Positions 42,177 through 50,262 of a stretch of DNA of 64,000 nucleotides are shown one piece after another (position 1 is the stretch's first letter; each line of letters begins with the position of its first letter). The notes under the pieces are model-generated. The model saw only the letters and a list, made by a program, of their open reading frames with translations. It ran no database searches and was not told the origin of the DNA. The translations under genes were made by a program, and so were the position numbers. This stretch comes from Subtercola boreus (GTDB lineage Bacteria; Actinomycetota; Actinomycetes; Actinomycetales; Microbacteriaceae): positions 1-64,000 of the forward strand of contig NZ_NBXB01000027.1 in NCBI RefSeq assembly GCF_003399635.1, read 5' to 3'.

Positions 42177-42960
42177 ACCCGCCACCGGGTACTTCGCTCC
42201 GTCGCTCCCCCGGCTGCTCGCGCACCGGGGGCTCGCGACGTCGGCGGTCGAGAACACGCTTCCTGCCTTCCGCGCCGCGGCTCAGCAGGGAGCGCTCTAC
42301 GTGGAATGCGACGTGCACGCGTCTCTCGACGGTGTCGCCATTGTGGCGCACGACCCCGATCTGAGTCGACTGCTCGGTATCGCGTCGACCATCGGGAGCC
42401 TGACGGCCCGCGAGCTCGCCGCGCTCGATCTCGGCGGCGGCGTCGGCTTCTGCACGTTGCAGGATGCCCTGGTCGCCCTCCCCGCAACCCGATTCAACAT
42501 CGACGTGAAGTCCGAGGCGGCCGCGGGGCCTACCGGTGCCGCGATCGTCGCGGCCGGGGCTCAGCAGAGGGTGCTGCTCACCTCGTTCTCGAACGCCCGG
42601 CGGAAAGCCGCCATCCGGGCGTCAGCCGGAACGTCGGGGGTCGCTGTCGCCACGTCGGCGTCGGCCCGAACCTTCCTTGTGGTGCTCGTCGCTGGGACCC
42701 TGGGGCTGGCGCCCGTCGTGCGGTGGCTGCTGCGGAACGTCGACGCCGTGCAGGTGCCGGAGACCGCCCTGGGGCTTCGTGTTCCGACGCGCCGGATGCT
42801 CGCGCTCATCCATTCGGCTGGTGTGGAGATGCACGTCTGGACCATCAACGATCCCCAGAAGATGGCCCAACTGCTGGCTGTCGGAGTCGACGGGCTCGTC
42901 ACGGACCGCGTCGATCTGGCCCTCGAACTGGTGGCCCGAACCAAGCCGAATCGCCGCTGA
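42169..42960 (+). CDS. Glycerophosphodiester phosphodiesterase (263 aa)
   Basis: A TIM-barrel enzyme releasing glycerol-3-phosphate from glycerophosphodiesters. Active-site motifs are LLAHRGLATSAVENTLPAF (His, Arg, Glu), VECDVHASLDG (E-x-D metal site) and VAHDPDLSRL (second His), with KSEA and VEMHVWTINDPQKM later in the barrel. No signal peptide is present. GTG 42169 overlaps the SPFH stop by 8 nt; its ribosome binding site is weak, so it probably depends on coupling. Confidence 0.85.
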   Translation: MPRPATGYFAPSLPRLLAHRGLATSAVENTLPAFRAAAQQGALYVECDVHASLDGVAIVAHDPDLSRLLGIASTIGSLTARELAALDLGGGVGFCTLQDALVALPATRFNIDVKSEAAAGPTGAAIVAAGAQQRVLLTSFSNARRKAAIRASAGTSGVAVATSASARTFLVVLVAGTLGLAPVVRWLLRNVDAVQVPETALGLRVPTRRMLALIHSAGVEMHVWTINDPQKMAQLLAVGVDGLVTDRVDLALELVARTKPNRR

Positions 42961-43014
42961 CTACGAACACAAAGTCAAGGGCAGGCACTCGATCCGAATA
43001 TCTGGGAGTGTTCT

Positions 43015-43039
43015 GGGAATAGCCACCGCCACGAATGTT
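43015..43039 (+). promoter_or_regulatory. SigR-like promoter upstream of rbpA
   Basis: GGGAAT (43015-43020), 16 nt, then GTT (43037-43039), 55 nt before the rbpA start. This resembles the GGGAAT...GTT promoters of disulfide-stress sigma factors (SigR/SigH); rbpA is a SigR target in Streptomyces coelicolor. A TATACCT at 43058-43064 could instead serve a housekeeping promoter. Confidence 0.35.
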
Positions 43040-43093
43040 CGAGTGCGGCAACGGGTTTATACCTAGGTAAGCGAAGCGGGAGGAGACCACACA

Positions 43094-43459
43094 ATGGCAG
43101 ATCGCAGCTTGCGCGGAATGAGACTCGGGGGCCAAAGCCTCCAGAGTGAAGAGGGAGTCGTTTTCTCTCCGCGCATGACACACACATACCTGTGCAGCAC
43201 GTGCGGCAAGGAGACCGAGATGGTCTTCTCAGCCGAAGCAGAAGCGCCCGAGACCTGGGAGTGCAAGTTCTGCAGCAATGAGGCCGTTCTCATGATCGGT
43301 TCCGAGCCTGTCGTGCTCGACCGGGCCGAGGCCAAGGTGCCCCGCAGCCACTGGGACATGCTGCTCGAACGCCGCACCCGTCCTGAGCTCGAAGAGCTCC
43401 TGCAGGAGCGGCTCGACTACCTGCGGGCCCGGCGCGGCCAGCACAAGATCGGCGCGTAG
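43094..43459 (+). CDS. rbpA: RNA polymerase-binding protein RbpA (121 aa)
   Basis: An actinobacterial transcription factor that stabilises the RNA polymerase-principal sigma complex and open promoters. MADRSLRGMRLGGQSLQSEE is the basic N-terminal tail, YLCSTCGK...WECKFCSN the zinc-binding core (four Cys), and the C-terminal RTRPELEELLQERLDYLRAR helix contacts the sigma factor. The length matches the family. GGAGGAGA lies before the ATG. A SigR-like promoter may drive it. It is monocistronic, with a strong palindrome after the stop. Confidence 0.97.
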   Translation: MADRSLRGMRLGGQSLQSEEGVVFSPRMTHTYLCSTCGKETEMVFSAEAEAPETWECKFCSNEAVLMIGSEPVVLDRAEAKVPRSHWDMLLERRTRPELEELLQERLDYLRARRGQHKIGA

Positions 43460-43523
43460 AGCATCACCCACCTCGACCCTCGCGCTCGGCCATACGGCTG
43501 GGCGCGTTCGTGGTTACGCCCTG

Positions 43524-43582
43524 TCGACTGGGGAGTTCTGGTCGCTTTCGAACACGCTGGGCGACCAGAACTCCCGAGTCGA
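43524..43582. terminator. Bidirectional terminator between rbpA and lnt
   Basis: Arms 43524-43545 and 43561-43582 (22 nt each) contain GGGAGTTCTGGTCGC and GCGACCAGAACTCCC, with one mismatch and a 15-nt loop. It lies between two convergent genes, 65 nt after rbpA and 2 nt before the lnt stop. No T-run is present on either side. Confidence 0.7.
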
Positions 43583-43584
43583 TG

Positions 43585-45240
43585 TCAGGCGCGGCGCGCA
43601 GCGCGGCGGGCGCGGACGGCCGCGACGAGGGCCAGGGCGAGACCGGCGAAGCCCAGGCCAGAGACGAGCCACTCGAGGCCGCGGCCGGCGAGGCTGGCGG
43701 GGGTGACGGTGGTCGAGAGGGGAACGTCGTCGACCATGGCGCCGGGCGTGTACGGTGCGATCGCGTCGAGCGTCGAGCCGTCGGGGGCGATGATCGCGCT
43801 GTGGCCGACGGTGGAGATGTTGACGACACTCCGCCCGGTCTCGATCGCACGGAGCCGCGCGATGGCGAGCTGCTGCAGGTTCTCGTCGGTCTGGCCGAAG
43901 TCCGCGTTGTTCGTCTGCGCCAGGATGACCTGAGCCCCGTCATCCACCATCGCCTGCACGGCGCTGTCGTCGGTGATGTCGAAACAGATCGAGATCCCCG
44001 CAATCACGCCGTTCACGTTCATCACGGTGTCGGTCGTGCCCACCTGGTAGTCGCGAGTGACGAGATCGACGAGGTCGGGCACCAGGGCCCGGAAGAATGG
44101 CCGGGCCGGCATGTACTCCGCAAACGGAACCGGGTGCCGCTTGTCGTAGAAATCGGCGACCGAACCGTTCTCCCAGAGCAGCGACGTGTTGTAGAACTTT
44201 CCGTCGCGCTCAGCAATCGTACCCACCACGAGCGGCGCCTTCATGATGCCGCTGATGAAGTCGAGATCGGCCGCTGCGGCCCTGGACGTCTCGGGGTCGA
44301 CATCCGACGCGTTCTCGGGCCAGACCACCATGTCCACAGCGTTGCCTTCGAGCTTGAGCGTCTCGGTGATGTGGGCGTTCAGGTTGTCGCCCGCTTCGAC
44401 CCGATCCAGAAGCCCCGACTTCGTATTGCCCTGCACGGCGGCGATGCGCGTCGTTCCCGACGTCGGTGCGGGCCAGGCCGGAACGACGAGCAGCAGACCC
44501 ACGGCCAGGATCCCCAGGGCGAATCGTGTGACGGCGCGGAGGCTCACCTCCCGGCAGAGCTGGATGACGAACGCCACGAGCCAGACGAGGAGGAAGCTGA
44601 GCCCCGAGACGCCGACGAAGGCGACGAGATGCGAGAACGGGCTGGTCGACTGCGAGAACGCCACGCGGCCCCACGAGAAGCCACCCTCGGGCGCGACTGC
44701 CGTGATCGCCTCCCGTGCGGTCCAGAGTCCGGAGACGACGACAGGGAGGATGCCCAGCCGGCCGAGGGGCGTCGGCCAGACCGCCCCGGCGAACCGGTAG
44801 ACGAATGCGATCGTGAGTGCCCCGATGGCGAAGAAGATCGCCTCGAGAATGGCCAAGGCAAGCCATGGCACCGGCCCCAGGTAGAGCGTCAGCCAGGAGA
44901 TGTGGGCGCACCAGAACGTGACGCCGCCCACCAGCCCGACGAGCAGGGCGCGGTTCCAGCGCTGGCCGATGAGGCTCACCAGGATAGCGGCGACACCGAC
45001 GAAGGTCATCGGCCAGACATCCGCACCGGGGAAGCCGGTCATCAGGCTCAGGCCGCCGCCGAGGGCCACGAGGCAGGCGAGCCAGAGCGGCAGCACCGGC
45101 GCCGCGATCCCGGAACGCAGCCGGTCGGCGAACGGCAGCCGCTCGGGCGGGAGCAGCGACGCACTGTGCGGCGCATCCGCTCCTTCACCGCCGGAGCCCG
45201 GTCGAGGGGTCTGGTCGCGGGAGAGAACGGAGGTCATCAT
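43585..45240 (-). CDS. lnt: Apolipoprotein N-acyltransferase (551 aa)
   Basis: Attaches the third acyl chain to lipoproteins. An Arg/Pro-rich cytosolic N-terminus and about six TM helices (50-240) precede a periplasmic-type nitrilase domain (about 260-510). The catalytic triad is visible: Glu in VVWPENAS, Lys in YDKRHPVPFAEYMP and Cys in ISICFDITDD. A C-terminal TM helix follows. Many actinobacterial Lnt proteins are fused to Ppm1; this one is not. ATG 45240 overlaps the helY stop (ATGA), so it is in the same operon. Confidence 0.92.
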   Translation of the reverse strand: MMTSVLSRDQTPRPGSGGEGADAPHSASLLPPERLPFADRLRSGIAAPVLPLWLACLVALGGGLSLMTGFPGADVWPMTFVGVAAILVSLIGQRWNRALLVGLVGGVTFWCAHISWLTLYLGPVPWLALAILEAIFFAIGALTIAFVYRFAGAVWPTPLGRLGILPVVVSGLWTAREAITAVAPEGGFSWGRVAFSQSTSPFSHLVAFVGVSGLSFLLVWLVAFVIQLCREVSLRAVTRFALGILAVGLLLVVPAWPAPTSGTTRIAAVQGNTKSGLLDRVEAGDNLNAHITETLKLEGNAVDMVVWPENASDVDPETSRAAAADLDFISGIMKAPLVVGTIAERDGKFYNTSLLWENGSVADFYDKRHPVPFAEYMPARPFFRALVPDLVDLVTRDYQVGTTDTVMNVNGVIAGISICFDITDDSAVQAMVDDGAQVILAQTNNADFGQTDENLQQLAIARLRAIETGRSVVNISTVGHSAIIAPDGSTLDAIAPYTPGAMVDDVPLSTTVTPASLAGRGLEWLVSGLGFAGLALALVAAVRARRAARRA

Positions 45241-47693
45241 GCCACCGAGGAGTACGCGACGATCCCGCGTTTCACCAGGTCGAGGGCCAGTCGGGCGGTC
45301 GTTGCCACCTTCGGGTCGTACTGGTTCTGCAGCTGGTCGAGCAGGTCGATCGTCTGCTTCGTCCAGCGCACGAAGTCGCCGGCGGCGAGGTCGGCGTCGA
45401 AGAGCACGGTGTCGAGGCTTGCCCCGCGTGCCCATTCGTTCATCGGCTTTGCGAGCCCGACGGAGATCGGGGCGGATCCCGGCAGGCGGTGCCTCGTCTC
45501 GAGCTGCTGGAGGTCCTCCCAGATCGCCTGCGTGTTCTCGAGCGCACCGCGGAAGGCCCCGCGCGGCAGGAACCGCTCGGGGAGTTCGCTCTCGTCGCGA
45601 CGCGGCTCGTAGATCAGGGAGCACGCCATGGCCGCGAGCCCCGCCGGGTCGAGATTCGCCCAGGCGCCCTGCCGGATGCACTCCGCCACCAACAGGTCGC
45701 GTTCGCCGTAGATGCGCTTCAGAGTCCTGCCGGTGTCGGTGAGCGTCAGCTCTCCGGCGGTGTCGGCCTTCAGGTATTCGAGTTGCATCAGCACCTCGGT
45801 GATGCGGTCGAAGACCTTGGCGATCGCACCGGTGCGGGTGTTGATCTGCTGCACGAGCTGGTCGGTCTCCCGCCTGAGGCGGTACCAGCGCTCGGCCCAG
45901 CGCGCATGGTGCTCCCGCTCGGGGCAGACGTGCACCGGGTGAGCCTTCATGCGCCGGCGCAGTTCGGTGATCTTCTTCTGCCGGCTGTCGCGCTCGGCAC
46001 GGCTCTGGGTGTCGGCCCGGCCCGCACCCGACCGCTCGACGTCGCTCAGTTCCCGGCGGAGCGCGGCGTACTCGGGGAAGTCGCCGAGATGGCAGGTCAT
46101 CGCCTTCTCGTAGCCCTCCAGGGTCTCCTCCTGTGAGCGCACCTTGCGGGCGAGGTCCACGACGGCGCGGTCGGCCTGGAACTGCGCGAACGAGAGCTCG
46201 AGCGAGTCGCGGGTGCGCGCCCGGCCGAACTGGTCGATCAGGTTCACCGCCATGTTGTACGTCGGGCGGAAGCTGGAGTTCAGCGGGTAACTCCGCCGTG
46301 AGGCAAGGGACGCCACCGCCTGGGGGTCGATGCCGTCTCGCCACTGGATGACCGAGTGACCCTCGACGTCGATTCCGCGGCGACCGGCCCGCCCGGTGAG
46401 CTGGGTGTACTCCCCCGGCGTGATCGGGACCCGCGCCTCGCCATTGAACTTCTCGAGGCTCTCCAGCACCACGGTGCGCGCGGGCATGTTGATGCCGAGC
46501 GCCAGGGTCTCGGTGGCGAAGACCACGCGAACCAGCTTCTTCTGGAAGAGCTCCTCCACCACCTCCTTGAAGGCGGGCAGCAGCCCGGCGTGGTGGGCGG
46601 CGACACCCCGTTCGAGGCCTTCGAGCCACTCCCAGTAGCCGAGTACCGCGAGATCCTCGTCGAGGAGGGTGCGGCAGCGCTCATCCACAATGCGCCGGAT
46701 CTCGTCACGTTCCTCTGTCGTCGTGAGGCGGACGCCGGCGCGGAGCACCTGTTTGACGGCCTGATCGCAGCCGACCCGGCTGAAGATGAAGAAGATGGCC
46801 GGCAGCAGGTTGTGTTCGTCGAGCAGGTCTGCCAGCTCCGCACGATCCATGCGCGGGGCCTGGGTGTGATTCGGCCGGTACTTCGACGAGTTCCGGCTCC
46901 GGCGGTCGTCGGCGCCCGGCCGGCCGCCGTTCCGTGACTGCGGCGCACCCGTCGAACGGGCGATGCGCATCAGCTCAGGATTGACCCGGCTCGTCGTCGC
47001 CTGGCCGCTACCGTCGAACAGGTCGAGAAGCTTGTGGCGCACCAGCATGTGCTGGTCGAGGGGAACGGGCCGCTCTTCCGAGACGATGACCTCGGTGTCA
47101 CCCCGCACCGCCTGCAGCCAGTCGCCGAATTCCTCGGCGTTCGACACGGTGGCGCTGAGAGACACCAGCCGCACAGACGTCGGCAGGTGGATGATCACCT
47201 CTTCCCAGACCGCGCCACGGAACCTGTCTGCGAGGTAGTGCACCTCGTCCATCACGACGAATGCCAGGTTGGCGAGCAGGTCGGAGCCGGCGTAGATCAT
47301 GTTGCGGAGCACTTCAGTGGTCATGACCACGATCCGCGCCGTCGGATTGATGTTCGTGTCTCCGGTGAGCAGGCCCACTTCGTCGGGACCGTACTCAGCG
47401 ACGAACTCCTGGAACTTCTGGTTGCTCAGCGCCTTGATCGGGGCCGTGTAGAACACCTTCGAGCGTTGCTGCTGCATCGCCATGAAGACGGCGAATTCGG
47501 CCACGATGGTCTTGCCGGCACCCGTGGGCGCGGCGACGAGCACGCTGTTGCCCGCCTCGAGGAGCTGACAGGCTGCGATCTGGAAGGGGTCGAGGTCGAA
47601 CTTCAGCCCCTGCCGGAACTCGTCGACGACAGGATTCGTCGCTTTGTTCCGGCTGAGGGCGTAGCGCTCGGCCGGAGTCAGCGCCTGGGTCAT
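45237..47693 (-). CDS. helY: Ski2/Mtr4-like DEAD/DEAH RNA helicase, HelY (818 aa)
   Basis: Superfamily II helicase. Motif I is APTGAGKT, motif II VMDEVHYL, motif III SLSATVSN, and the second RecA domain has FFIFSRVGCDQ, HHAGLLPAF, ETLALGINMPA and QLTGRAGRRGID (motif VI). A DSHCT-type helical domain closes the protein. It unwinds structured RNA for turnover. ATG 47693 shares the TAATG junction with tatC; upward extension to 48185 is a shadow of tatC. Orthologues sit next to tatC in mycobacteria too. Confidence 0.94.
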   Translation of the reverse strand: MTQALTPAERYALSRNKATNPVVDEFRQGLKFDLDPFQIAACQLLEAGNSVLVAAPTGAGKTIVAEFAVFMAMQQQRSKVFYTAPIKALSNQKFQEFVAEYGPDEVGLLTGDTNINPTARIVVMTTEVLRNMIYAGSDLLANLAFVVMDEVHYLADRFRGAVWEEVIIHLPTSVRLVSLSATVSNAEEFGDWLQAVRGDTEVIVSEERPVPLDQHMLVRHKLLDLFDGSGQATTSRVNPELMRIARSTGAPQSRNGGRPGADDRRSRNSSKYRPNHTQAPRMDRAELADLLDEHNLLPAIFFIFSRVGCDQAVKQVLRAGVRLTTTEERDEIRRIVDERCRTLLDEDLAVLGYWEWLEGLERGVAAHHAGLLPAFKEVVEELFQKKLVRVVFATETLALGINMPARTVVLESLEKFNGEARVPITPGEYTQLTGRAGRRGIDVEGHSVIQWRDGIDPQAVASLASRRSYPLNSSFRPTYNMAVNLIDQFGRARTRDSLELSFAQFQADRAVVDLARKVRSQEETLEGYEKAMTCHLGDFPEYAALRRELSDVERSGAGRADTQSRAERDSRQKKITELRRRMKAHPVHVCPEREHHARWAERWYRLRRETDQLVQQINTRTGAIAKVFDRITEVLMQLEYLKADTAGELTLTDTGRTLKRIYGERDLLVAECIRQGAWANLDPAGLAAMACSLIYEPRRDESELPERFLPRGAFRGALENTQAIWEDLQQLETRHRLPGSAPISVGLAKPMNEWARGASLDTVLFDADLAAGDFVRWTKQTIDLLDQLQNQYDPKVATTARLALDLVKRGIVAYSSVA

Positions 47694-48508
47694 TACGGCA
47701 CAACCAGTTCGGCGTCGAACTTCTCCTGAGCTTTGGCCTTGCGGCGGTCGTGGATCGTGGCGATGAGAGCCGCTGTGTAGAACAAACCGACCATCGGGAT
47801 GGCGAGCAGGAACATCGAGAACACGTCGGCAGACGGCGTGGCGATCGCGCAGAACAGCACAATGACGAGGATCGCGATGCGCCAGGACTTCAGGATGGAC
47901 TTCGCGCTCAGGATGCCCGCGAAGTTCAGCAGCACGAGCAGCACGGGCAGCACGAAGGCGATGCCGATGGCGACCACCAGCTTCAGCACGAAGGAATAGT
48001 AGGTTCCCGCGCTGATGATGTTCGTGGTGTCCTGCGGGGCGAAGCCGGTGAGGATCGAGACCATGTGGGGCAGCACGTACCAGCCGGCCGCGCAGCCAGC
48101 GAGGAAGAGCGGAACGGCGGTGAGCACGAAGCCCACGGCGTACTGCTTCTCCCGGCGGGTCAGGCCGGGGACGAGGAAAGCCCACATCTGGTACAGCCAG
48201 ATCGGGGACGCCAGAACGATACCGACGGTGATGGCGATCTGCAGGCGAAGGTCGAAGGCCTGCGAGACATCCGTGAAGTTCAGGGACGCAGCACGCCCCT
48301 GGGAGCTGGTGATGGCACTGACGGGCGCGCTGAGAGCCAAGAGGATCGGATCGGAGAGCAACCAGCCGACCACGGCACCGATCGCGACTCCGAGGAGCGC
48401 CCGGAACATCCGCTTGCGGAACTCGACGAGGTGCTCACCGAGTGACATCCGCCCGTCGCGGTTCGCGCTCTTCTTGGGGCGAGGTTCCGCCTTCGAGCGA
48501 ACGGCCAC
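47693..48508 (-). CDS. tatC: Twin-arginine translocase subunit TatC (271 aa)
   Basis: Six TM helices with the conserved opening MSLGEHLVEFRKRMFRALLG (the signal-peptide-binding first loop) and FVLTAVPLFLAGCAAGWYVL. The motif FDLRLQIAITVGIVLASPIWLYQMW is the TM2-TM3 region. It is the receptor for folded, twin-arginine-tagged proteins. Its start abuts the tatA stop and its end overlaps helY by one base. A long Lys-rich N-terminus is unusual but common in actinobacteria. Confidence 0.96.
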   Translation of the reverse strand: MAVRSKAEPRPKKSANRDGRMSLGEHLVEFRKRMFRALLGVAIGAVVGWLLSDPILLALSAPVSAITSSQGRAASLNFTDVSQAFDLRLQIAITVGIVLASPIWLYQMWAFLVPGLTRREKQYAVGFVLTAVPLFLAGCAAGWYVLPHMVSILTGFAPQDTTNIISAGTYYSFVLKLVVAIGIAFVLPVLLVLLNFAGILSAKSILKSWRIAILVIVLFCAIATPSADVFSMFLLAIPMVGLFYTAALIATIHDRRKAKAQEKFDAELVVP

Positions 48509-48808
48509 TTACCTGGAGGCGGTGTTGTGGTCCGAGCCGAGGTCGGTCGGAGTGACATTCGCCACGTTGACGTCGGCAGGCTTGTTCAGCGTGGTGGGCT
48601 CGGCGATGTTCGATGCCGTCTCGGCAGCAGCCGGCTTGGCCTCGGCGCCGCTCGGGTCGTCGGACTTCATCGTCTTGACCTCGCTCTTGAAGATGCGCAT
48701 CGACTGGCCGACACTGCGAGCGAGGCCCGGAAGCTTCGGGGCACCGAAAAGGAGCAGCACGATGGCGAGAATGACAATCAGATGCCAACCCTGAAGGTTA
48801 CCGAGCAT
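48509..48808 (-). CDS. tatA: Twin-arginine translocase subunit TatA (99 aa)
   Basis: A single TM helix (WHLIVILAIVLLLFGAPKLP) leads into the amphipathic helix (GLARSVGQSMRIFKSEVKTM), with the conserved FG pair at the hinge. A disordered acidic tail follows. It forms the pore of the Tat system with TatC. AAAGGAC lies 8 nt upstream of ATG 48808. Its start overlaps the preceding small membrane-protein gene by 11 nt. Confidence 0.95.
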   Translation of the reverse strand: MLGNLQGWHLIVILAIVLLLFGAPKLPGLARSVGQSMRIFKSEVKTMKSDDPSGAEAKPAAAETASNIAEPTTLNKPADVNVANVTPTDLGSDHNTASR

Positions 48809-49145
48809 GGGGCCACGTCCTTTGTGTGTAGTCGGATGTTATGAGGAGTTTACCCCGTTCCAGCCGTTTCTCCCTGCGAAGCTCTTTTTCCTCTGCACGG
48901 CGTCGCCTGTGGGCATCTCGGCGGTGGTGCATTTGGGCATAGCCCAGCAGGATGGCATTGTCGCTCGGCTCGGGAGTGAGGTTCTCGACGTTGTCCTGGA
49001 TGCTGCCCACCTGGGCTCCGAGCTGGCTCAGTTCGCCGAGGATTACGCTGGCCTTCTTGAACAACCGCCAGCCCAGCAGGGCGTACATGCCGAGCATCGC
49101 CAGCACCAGCACGGCCCAGATCACGATCCAGCTCCACCATGTCAT
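48798..49145 (-). CDS. Small membrane-anchored protein of unknown function (115 aa)
   Basis: One N-terminal TM helix (about 4-25, WIVIWAVLVLAMLGMYALLG), a coiled-coil-like stretch at 30-60 (KKASVILGELSQLGAQVGSI), then a strongly basic, charged tail (HHRRDAHRRRRAEEKELRRE). The topology would be a cytosolic domain tethered to the membrane. It overlaps tatA by 11 nt and lies between pafC and tatA in the same direction, so it is likely co-expressed with the Tat operon. The family is not recognised. Confidence 0.75.
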   Translation of the reverse strand: MTWWSWIVIWAVLVLAMLGMYALLGWRLFKKASVILGELSQLGAQVGSIQDNVENLTPEPSDNAILLGYAQMHHRRDAHRRRRAEEKELRREKRLERGKLLITSDYTQRTWPHAR

Positions 49146-49227
49146 GACGACACCCTACTTGCTGCGCAAGTGCGCCGCGCTCTGAGCAGAGGCCCGTTCA
49201 GGGCCCCTGCCGCGCTCGCCCACCATG

Positions 49228-50262
49228 TCATGACGTAACACTATCGTCGTAGGCGGCGAGGGCCTCGGCCGCCCAGTCGTGCACCGCACGCCGCGCCTCG
49301 GGTGGTTCGATCACCCGCACGATGCCCGGGAGGCTCGCGATTAGCCGTTTCAGTCCGTGGATGTGCGCCACCCGCACCGTCGCCTGCACGACCGCGCCGC
49401 GTTCGAGCTGGGGCGCGCCCTCTGCGAGGTACTCCCCCAGGAGGCTCACCGCGGCGGGATGCACCTCCAGCACCACCCCGAGGGTCTCCCCCGAACCGTC
49501 GAACAGGTTGTCGCTGAGGGCGAGGTCGCCGGGGCGGTACAGGTTCGGATTCGACGTGACCGTGAGGTCGGCCATCCTGTCGAGCCGGAAGGTACGGATG
49601 CCCTGGCGGGTGTGGCACCAGCCCCTGAGGTACCAGCTCTCGTTGTTGGAGTCGATCCGCAGTGGATCCACGACCCGGTGCTCCCGCTCTCCCCGGGAGC
49701 CGACGTAGTCGAACTCGATCTGCAGCCCCCCGGCGACAGCCGAGCGGATGGTGACGAGGGATGCGTTCGCCTCCGACTTCGCCACGGCCACCTGGCTCGG
49801 CTCTTCGGAGGATCCGCGCGCCAGTTTCGCCATCAGCGACGAGTGCACAGCACTGTCGAGTGTCTCGGGGACCGCCTGCAGGTACTGGAGCCCGGCGATC
49901 AGAGCCGCGGCCTCCCGGGCGGAGAAGCGCGGCGAATCGTCGAGGGCGACGCGGTGGGTGATCTGGATCTCGTCGCTCTGCTCGAAGTCGTCCCAGGCGA
50001 TGTCGAACAAGTCGCCGTGCTGGTACTGGCTGGTCTCGCCGGGCACTCCCGACACCGCGATCAGTCGCACGGCCTCCCGCACCTGCTCCTCGCTCACCTG
50101 GAAGTGGGCAGCGGCATCCACCACGGAGACCCGGTCCCTGTCGAGCAGATAGGGAACGAGGGAGAGCAGGAACGCGAGCTTGTCCTGGGCGTGCACGAAC
50201 CCGGATGACTTGGGCTGTTTCGGCGACCCAGGCTGTTTCGGCGACTCAGGCTGTTTCGGCAC
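49228..50262 (-). CDS. pafC: WYL-domain transcription regulator PafC (344 aa)
   Basis: A winged-helix domain (about 25-90, DRVSVVDAAAHFQVSEEQVR) is followed by a WYL domain (FDYVGSRGEREHRVVDPLRI, then SNNESWYLRGWCHTRQGIRT) and a WCX-like C-terminus. With PafB it forms the activator of the mycobacterial LexA-independent DNA-damage response. GTG 50262 has GGAGGAGG just upstream, so the odd N-terminus PKQPESPKQPGSPKQPKS is really translated; it comes from an 18-bp tandem repeat. It overlaps pafB by 17 nt. Confidence 0.9.
   Translation of the reverse strand: MPKQPESPKQPGSPKQPKSSGFVHAQDKLAFLLSLVPYLLDRDRVSVVDAAAHFQVSEEQVREAVRLIAVSGVPGETSQYQHGDLFDIAWDDFEQSDEIQITHRVALDDSPRFSAREAAALIAGLQYLQAVPETLDSAVHSSLMAKLARGSSEEPSQVAVAKSEANASLVTIRSAVAGGLQIEFDYVGSRGEREHRVVDPLRIDSNNESWYLRGWCHTRQGIRTFRLDRMADLTVTSNPNLYRPGDLALSDNLFDGSGETLGVVLEVHPAAVSLLGEYLAEGAPQLERGAVVQATVRVAHIHGLKRLIASLPGIVRVIEPPEARRAVHDWAAEALAAYDDSVTS
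50213..50260 (-). repeat. 18-bp tandem repeat at the 5' end of pafC (2.7 copies)
   Basis: Copies at 50213-50230 and 50231-50248 (GGCTGTTTCGGCGACYCA) and a partial one at 50249-50260. In the pafC frame they encode PKQPxS units; in the overlapping pafB 3' end they fall beyond its stop at 50246. Confidence 0.85.

Noticed and set aside
43510-45612. A 700-codon plus-strand open frame opposite lnt
   Set aside because: Composition is Arg/Asp/Gly-rich shadow; the minus frame carries the Lnt triad.
45241-46629. Upstream extension of the lnt frame to 1014 codons
   Set aside because: It is out of frame with, and antiparallel in quality to, the helicase gene; the true start overlaps the helicase stop at 45240.
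47694-48185. Upstream extension of the helicase frame
   Set aside because: It reads Arg-rich shadow of tatC; ATG 47693 begins the conserved protein and touches the tatC stop.
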